The notes beneath the pieces were generated by a model. It searched no databases. It worked only from the letters and a program-made list of their open reading frames with translations, and was not told the origin of the DNA. The translations under genes were made by a program, and so were the position numbers. A DNA stretch of 64,000 nt from JAFKFI01 sp963795435 (GTDB lineage: Bacteria; Pseudomonadota; Alphaproteobacteria; Acetobacterales; Acetobacteraceae): the NCBI GenBank assembly GCA_963795435.1, contig CAWCHV010000007.1, positions 1,116,001 to 1,180,000 on the forward strand. The letters are read 5' to 3'. The number at the start of each line of letters is the position of its first letter. Position 1 is the stretch's first letter. Shown here piece by piece: positions 59,294-64,000 of this stretch.

Positions 59294-61818
59294 GGCGGCT
59301 GGGGTCGGGCCTACACCCGATCCTGCTGCTCGGCGTGGTGCTGGTCGGGCTCACGGTCGCCGCGCCGTTTGTCGGGCTGCCGCTGAGCAAGATCACCGAG
59401 ATCGCGATTTACACGCTGTACGGCGCGGCGGTGAACCTGCTGGTCGGCTACACCGGGCTGGTACCGTTCGGCGCCTCGGTGTTCTTCGGCTGCGCCACCT
59501 ATTTTGTCGCGATCGCGCTGCTACGCGGCATCGGCAGCGAGATCGCCGCCCTCGCCGCCGCGCTGGTCTTTTCCCTAGTGCTCGGGCTCGCATTGGGGCT
59601 GTTCATCCTGCGGCGGCGCGGCTTGTATTTTTCCCTGCTGACCCTCGCCGCATCTCAGATCGCCTTCGAGATCGCCTACAAGTGGACGGATTTCACCGGC
59701 GGCGAGAACGGCTTGCAGAACGTCCCGGTGCCGCTGCTCGGCGATGCGCGCGTGCTGCACTGGTTCGCCCTCGCGACGGTGCTGCTCGCCATGTGGCTGC
59801 TGTGGCGGATCGCCCATTCGCCGTTCGGCCGCGTGCTGCAGGCGCTCCGCGACAACGAGCAGCGGGTGATGTGCCTCGGCTACAGCACGTTCGCGCTCAA
59901 GCTGGAAGCGTTCACGATCACCGCGATCCTTGTGGGCTATGCCGGCGGATTGCTCGCGCTCCTGCTGCGCGGCGCCTACGCCGACAACCTGAACTGGCAG
60001 CACGCAGGCGACGCGCTGCTGATGACGGTGCTGGGCGGCGTGCATCAGTTCCTTGGGCCGCTGTGGGGCGCGATTGCCTTCCTGTCGCTGCAAGACAAGC
60101 TGAGCTCGATCACCGAGAACTGGTGGCTGCTGTTCGCGCCGATCATCATGGCCTTCGCGCTCGGCTCGCCCGAAGGCATCCAGGGTCTCGTGCAGCGGAT
60201 TTTCGGCCGGGAACGCTGGACCTTGGTACGCCGGGGCATCCCGCCCCGCCCCGCCACCATCCCGCCCTGGCACGACACCGCGCCGAAGCTCGACCCGGCA
60301 ACCCCGATCCTCACGGTGTACGGCCTGCACAAGCGTTTCGGCTCGCTCGTCACCGCCGACGACGTCACGCTGGATGTGGTGCCGTGCCAACTGCACAGCC
60401 TCATTGGGCCGAACGGCGCGGGCAAGACGACGTTCTTCAACATGCTGACCGGCCTCATCGCGCCGAACGCGGGAAGCATCCGCTTCGACGGGCACGACAT
60501 CACCCGCATGAAGGTGCATCGGCGCACCCGCCTCGGCATCGGCCGCTCGTTCCAGATCCTCAGCGTGTTCCCCAACCTGACCGCGTTCGAGAACGTGCGC
60601 GTCGCGGTGCAGGCGCGCAGTCGGCATCACAACGGGCTGTGGCGCGACGCGTACGGCTTCGACGCGCTCAACCGCGAAACCTGGTCGCTGCTCGACGCTG
60701 TCGGGCTCGCCGACCGCGCGGGCGAGCCCTGCGCCAGCCTGTCGCACGGCGAGCGCCGGTTGCTGGAAATCGCCATCTCGCTTGCCACCGACGCCAAGCT
60801 TCTGCTCTTGGACGAGCCGCTGGCCGGGCTCGCCGAGGTGGACCGCGAGACGGTGGGCGCGCTGATCCGCCGCCTCGGGCGGACCCACGCGGTGCTGCTG
60901 ATCGAGCACGACATCGACCGCGTGCTCGCGCTGTCGGACCGCATCACCGTGCTGCACCAGGGCCGCATCATCGCCGACGGCAAGCCGGCCGAGGTGGCGG
61001 CCGACCCGGCCGTCATCACCGCCTATCTCGGCGCACCGAAACACGCCCCAAAGGACGTTGCACAGCAGGTGCTCGCCCGCGAACCGTTGGCGGGCGGCGC
61101 GCCCGTGCTGGAACTCAGGGGCGTGAGCGCCGGCTACGGCGGCAGCCGCATCCTCGACGGCATCGACCTCGTTGTGCGCGAGGGCGAGGCCGTGGCGCTG
61201 CTCGGCCGCAACGGCGTCGGCAAGACCACCACATTGCGCGCGATCATGGGCGTGGTGCAGATCGGCGGCGGCGAGATCGTGCTCGACGGCAAGCCCATCA
61301 CGGCTGCAAGGCCACACGAGATCAACCGGCTCGGAGCCTCGATCGTGCCCGAGGGCCGGCGGCTGTTTCCCAATCTGACCGTGATCGAGAATCTGCGCCT
61401 CGCGGCACGCACGGGCGGCGCACCGCTGGAGGAAATCTTCGCGCTGTTCCCGAAATTGCGCGTGCTGCAACGCTCGAAGGCGGAAAGCCTGTCCGGCGGC
61501 GAGCGGCAGATGGTGGCGATCGCCCGCGCCCTGATGGTGCCGAGCCGGGTCGTGCTGCTCGACGAGCCGTTCGAGGGGCTGGCCCCGGCGCTGGTCAAGG
61601 AAGTCACCGACGCGTTGGTAAAACTGCGCGGCCGGGTCAGCATGGTGATCGTGGAACACCACGCCGAAACCGTACTGCCGATCGTCGATCGCGCCTACGT
61701 GCTGGTCAACGGCCGCGTCGCCTACGAGGGCAGCGCCCGCGAGTTGCAGGCGGACGCCGGATTGCAGGCGCGGCTACTCGGCGTGGTCCAGGCCGAGGCG
61801 GAACCGGTCGGCTCATAG
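59290..61818 (+). CDS. Fused LivM permease - LivG ATPase - LivF ATPase
   Basis: One uninterrupted 842-residue frame from a GTG overlapping the livH-like stop. Residues 1-310 are the LivM permease (LVGYTGLVPFGASVFFG). Residues 340-590 are LivG-like, with Walker A GPNGAGKTT at about 374, signature LSHGERRLLEIA at about 484 and LLLLDEP at about 504. Residues 600-835 are LivF-like, with GRNGVGKTT at about 639, LSGGERQMVAIA at about 735 and VVLLDEP at about 755. These are normally three separate genes. All ATPase motifs look intact, so the fusion should be functional. Confidence 0.92.
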   Translation: MRRLGSGLHPILLLGVVLVGLTVAAPFVGLPLSKITEIAIYTLYGAAVNLLVGYTGLVPFGASVFFGCATYFVAIALLRGIGSEIAALAAALVFSLVLGLALGLFILRRRGLYFSLLTLAASQIAFEIAYKWTDFTGGENGLQNVPVPLLGDARVLHWFALATVLLAMWLLWRIAHSPFGRVLQALRDNEQRVMCLGYSTFALKLEAFTITAILVGYAGGLLALLLRGAYADNLNWQHAGDALLMTVLGGVHQFLGPLWGAIAFLSLQDKLSSITENWWLLFAPIIMAFALGSPEGIQGLVQRIFGRERWTLVRRGIPPRPATIPPWHDTAPKLDPATPILTVYGLHKRFGSLVTADDVTLDVVPCQLHSLIGPNGAGKTTFFNMLTGLIAPNAGSIRFDGHDITRMKVHRRTRLGIGRSFQILSVFPNLTAFENVRVAVQARSRHHNGLWRDAYGFDALNRETWSLLDAVGLADRAGEPCASLSHGERRLLEIAISLATDAKLLLLDEPLAGLAEVDRETVGALIRRLGRTHAVLLIEHDIDRVLALSDRITVLHQGRIIADGKPAEVAADPAVITAYLGAPKHAPKDVAQQVLAREPLAGGAPVLELRGVSAGYGGSRILDGIDLVVREGEAVALLGRNGVGKTTTLRAIMGVVQIGGGEIVLDGKPITAARPHEINRLGASIVPEGRRLFPNLTVIENLRLAARTGGAPLEEIFALFPKLRVLQRSKAESLSGGERQMVAIARALMVPSRVVLLDEPFEGLAPALVKEVTDALVKLRGRVSMVIVEHHAETVLPIVDRAYVLVNGRVAYEGSARELQADAGLQARLLGVVQAEAEPVGS

Positions 61819-63460
61819 CTCCCCACGTTTTGCGAGCAGCTTGATACGGTCGGCGGCGCGACAGGCGAGCGCCTGGATGGTGAGCGACGGATTGACGCCG
61901 CCGCTGGTCGGGAACAGCGAGCCGTCGCAAATCCACAAGTTAGAAATATCCCAGCAGCGGCCGTCGGCATTGGTCACGCTGCTGCGCGGATCGCCGCCCA
62001 TGCGGCAGGTGCCCATGAGATGCGCGGTCTCGCTCTCCTCCTCCCAGATGTCGCGCGCGTCGGCGGCCGCCATGCTCTCGCGCATGAAACGCTTGGCGTG
62101 CGCGATCAAGCGATGGTCGTTGTCGCCGTACGAGAAGGTGACATGCGCGACGGGCAGGCCGAAGCGGTCCTTCTCGTCCGCCAGCCGCACGCGGTTCTCC
62201 TCCCGCGCCTGCGTTTCGCCGACGAGCTTGAGACCGGCCTGGTGGATGTATTTTTGCATCTCGCGTTGCAACGCCTCGCCCCACAGCCCGCGATTGCCGG
62301 TCATCGTGCCGACCCATTCGATCGGCAGCGGGCCGGTGCTCATGTAGGAATAACCGCCGTGAAAATCCTTGCCCTCGTCGGTGTAGTTCCAATGCTCGGT
62401 CAACGCGAGCGACGGCGGGCCCTTGTACCAACGAATCTCGTCCTGCATCACGCCGTAGACGCCATGATTCGAATGCGCCATCAGGTTGCGCCCGACCAGA
62501 CCCGAGCTGTTGGCGAGACCGTCGGGGAATTGCGGGCAGGCGGAGTTCAGCAGCAGCCGCGGCGTCTCGATCGCGTAGCCCGCCACCACCACGTTGCGCG
62601 CACGCTGGAAACGCCAGCGTCCCTCGCGATGGTAGTGCACGCCCGTTACGCGCCCGCTGCCGCCGAGCTCGACGCGCCCGACCATAGCGAGGTCGCGAAT
62701 CTCGGCGCCGGCGGCGAGCGCGCGCGGAATCCACGTCGTCAGCGCGCTCTGCTTCGCATTGGTGGAGCAGCCGGCGATGCAGAAGCCGCGATAGACGCAG
62801 GGATGGGCGTCGCCGCGCGGCGCCGACAATGTCGCGAGCGGCGTGGGCGCCCATTTGATGCCGAGCGCCTCGGAACCCCGCGCCAGCACGCGCGCGGCGG
62901 CGTTCAGCTCGTGCGCGCGGTACGGATAGCGTGGCCGGTGCGGCCCCCAGGGATAGCGCACCGGCCCGGCGATCTTGAGCGCCTGCTCGACCTCGCCGTA
63001 GTAGCGCCACACCTCGCGCCAATCGACCGGCCAGTCATGGCCGTATCCGAGCTTGGTGCGCGCCTTGAACCACTCCGGCCGGAAGCGCAGCGACACCATC
63101 GCGAAATGCACCGTACTGCCTCCGACGCTCTGCCCGCTGTTGTTGCGGCCGAGCGTCAGCGCGTCCTCGCCGTCCACGATGCGCTCGTCGCGCCAGTAGA
63201 GCTTGGACTGCTCGTGCTCGTCGGAGGCGAAATCCTCGAGCGGGCGCCAGGTACGGGCCGACATCCAGCGCGACCACGGAAAACCCCGCCTCCGCGAGAC
63301 GGCACGCCAGCGTGCCGCCGCCCGCGCCGGTGCCGACGATGGCGAAATCCACCTCGTCGGCATCCGCGTATTGGCGCATCGGCACCCACGCGCCGACATG
63401 GAACACGTCGGGCGCCCGACCGTCTCGCGCGCGCGGCACCTGCGGCGAGAGTTCAGACAT
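61813..63460 (-). pseudogene. GMC-family dehydrogenase large subunit, single frameshift
   Basis: Starts MSELSPQVPRARDGRAPDVF at 63460, with FAD motif VGTGAGGGTLACRLAEAG. Near 63250 (GTACCTGGCGCC) the frame must change by one base to continue as WRPLEDFASDEHEQSKLYW. From there it is open to the end, including CVYRGFCIAGCSTNAKQSAL and the catalytic-His segment AHLMGTCRMGGDP. It resembles the flavoprotein of gluconate-2-dehydrogenase-type membrane complexes. One extra C would explain the break: either a recent pseudogene or a base-call error. Its start overlaps the small-subunit stop. Confidence 0.85.
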
Positions 63461-63959
63461 TCTTGCGCTCGACGGCTTCCCAAGGATCGCGCCGGTTGAA
63501 TTCCATCCGCACATAGCCGCGCGGGCTGGCGGGACCGCCGAAGCCGATCTGGTTCCAGGATTCAGGAAAGGCGTAGTAGCTGCTGGCGATGTCGTGCAGC
63601 GCGCGGCCCTTGAAGAACGCCTTCGCCCCCAGCCCTTGCCACGCCTTGCTGCGCGCCTGGTTCTGCGAGAGGAGTTCCAGCAGGGTGTCCTGCCGGCCCG
63701 GTGCGAGCTCGACAAAATCGGCACCGAAGCGTAGCCGCGCCTCCTCGTTCAGCGCGTGCAAGCCTTGGCGCCACGCCTGTCGCAAGGGCGGCATCGAGGC
63801 CTGTCGATAGCCGTCGCCCTGATCCTGCTGCAGCTTGCGGTCGATCAGAACCGCAACCGGGATGCGGGGCCGACCGGATGGTTGCGGCACGATGCGATCG
63901 CACAGCGCGACCAACAATCGCCACTCGTCTGGCGTGAGGAAGCGTGGCTCGTCCGCCAA
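63453..63959 (-). CDS. Gluconate 2-dehydrogenase subunit 3-like protein (5' end uncertain)
   Basis: At least 168 residues. FLTPDEWRLLVALCDRIVPQP at the start and the GKAFFKGRAL/YYAFPESWNQIGFGGPASPRGY region are those of the small subunit 3 family that accompanies GMC-type dehydrogenases. The start given is a TTG at 63959, but the frame stays open to the window edge (ending DASRRVIDRRLAL before it), so the true start may lie outside. It is co-transcribed with the following GMC gene. Confidence 0.8.
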   Translation of the reverse strand: MADEPRFLTPDEWRLLVALCDRIVPQPSGRPRIPVAVLIDRKLQQDQGDGYRQASMPPLRQAWRQGLHALNEEARLRFGADFVELAPGRQDTLLELLSQNQARSKAWQGLGAKAFFKGRALHDIASSYYAFPESWNQIGFGGPASPRGYVRMEFNRRDPWEAVERKNV

Positions 63960-64000
63960 TGCAAGGCGACGGTCGATGACGCGGCGGCTCGCGTCATTCC

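Noticed and set aside
59575..61844. Long open frames on both strands opposite or out of frame with the Liv fusion
   Set aside because: Shadow frames of the fused transporter; compositionally biased and without domains.

Overview
The window is GC-rich chromosomal DNA from an alphaproteobacterium, most likely Rhodospirillales (Acetobacteraceae-like). The evidence is a 16S - tRNA-Ile - tRNA-Ala - 23S - 5S - tRNA-fMet rRNA operon, a CIRCE-controlled groESL operon, a FYDLN-acid small protein, a short-form HisG, and a compact RNase G/E followed by YacG. The family-level placement is inference; no database was searched.

Region 1 (1-11.6 kb) is mostly housekeeping: the end of a biotin carboxylase facing birA, several small conserved proteins, a decayed GMC oxidoreductase, tRNA-Thr, then a rightward run of dcd, murA, hisG, hisD, infA, maf, RNase G, yacG and tRNA-Phe. 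Region 2 (11.6-16.3 kb) is a decay zone. It holds an ISAs1-type transposase tail, shattered SF1 helicase/AAA sequence, the N-terminal half of greB, and an SDR gene split by an IS630-family element that needs a -1 frameshift. Region 3 (16.3-26 kb) has groESL with a CIRCE operator, two small envelope proteins and one complete rRNA operon on the minus strand. That operon has recognisable 16S and 23S processing stems, boxA-like sites, candidate promoters and a partial tRNA-Ile copy in its spacer.

Region 4 (26-39.7 kb) carries a nucleotide-sugar epimerase, 3-hydroxybutyrate dehydrogenase, a YceI-like protein and MFS exporter pair, parE, HU, an aldehyde dehydrogenase, and a complete pstSCAB-phoU-phoB operon behind a Pho box. 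Region 5 (39.7-64 kb) is metabolic and accessory. It contains a two-gene TRAP transporter, several SDRs (one frameshifted), an alpha/beta hydrolase, a NIPSNAP protein, an intracellular PHB depolymerase next to an acyl-CoA ligase, an HtrA-like protein that has lost its catalytic triad, an MBL-fold hydrolase, a lone receiver protein, a 2-hydroxyacid dehydrogenase / CaiB-type CoA-transferase / acyl-CoA-dehydrogenase-like cluster, and a branched-chain-type ABC transporter. In that transporter the second permease and both ATPases are fused in one 842-residue chain. A frameshifted GMC dehydrogenase and its small subunit close the window.

Metabolic themes are organic-acid and CoA-thioester catabolism, PHB turnover (BdhA, PhaZ) and phosphate control. 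No CRISPR array, prophage or defence island was recognised. The most unusual items are the LivM-LivG-LivF fusion, the catalytically dead HtrA homologue, the tRNA-Ile-derived spacer element, and the nested promoter and terminator in front of the rRNA operon.
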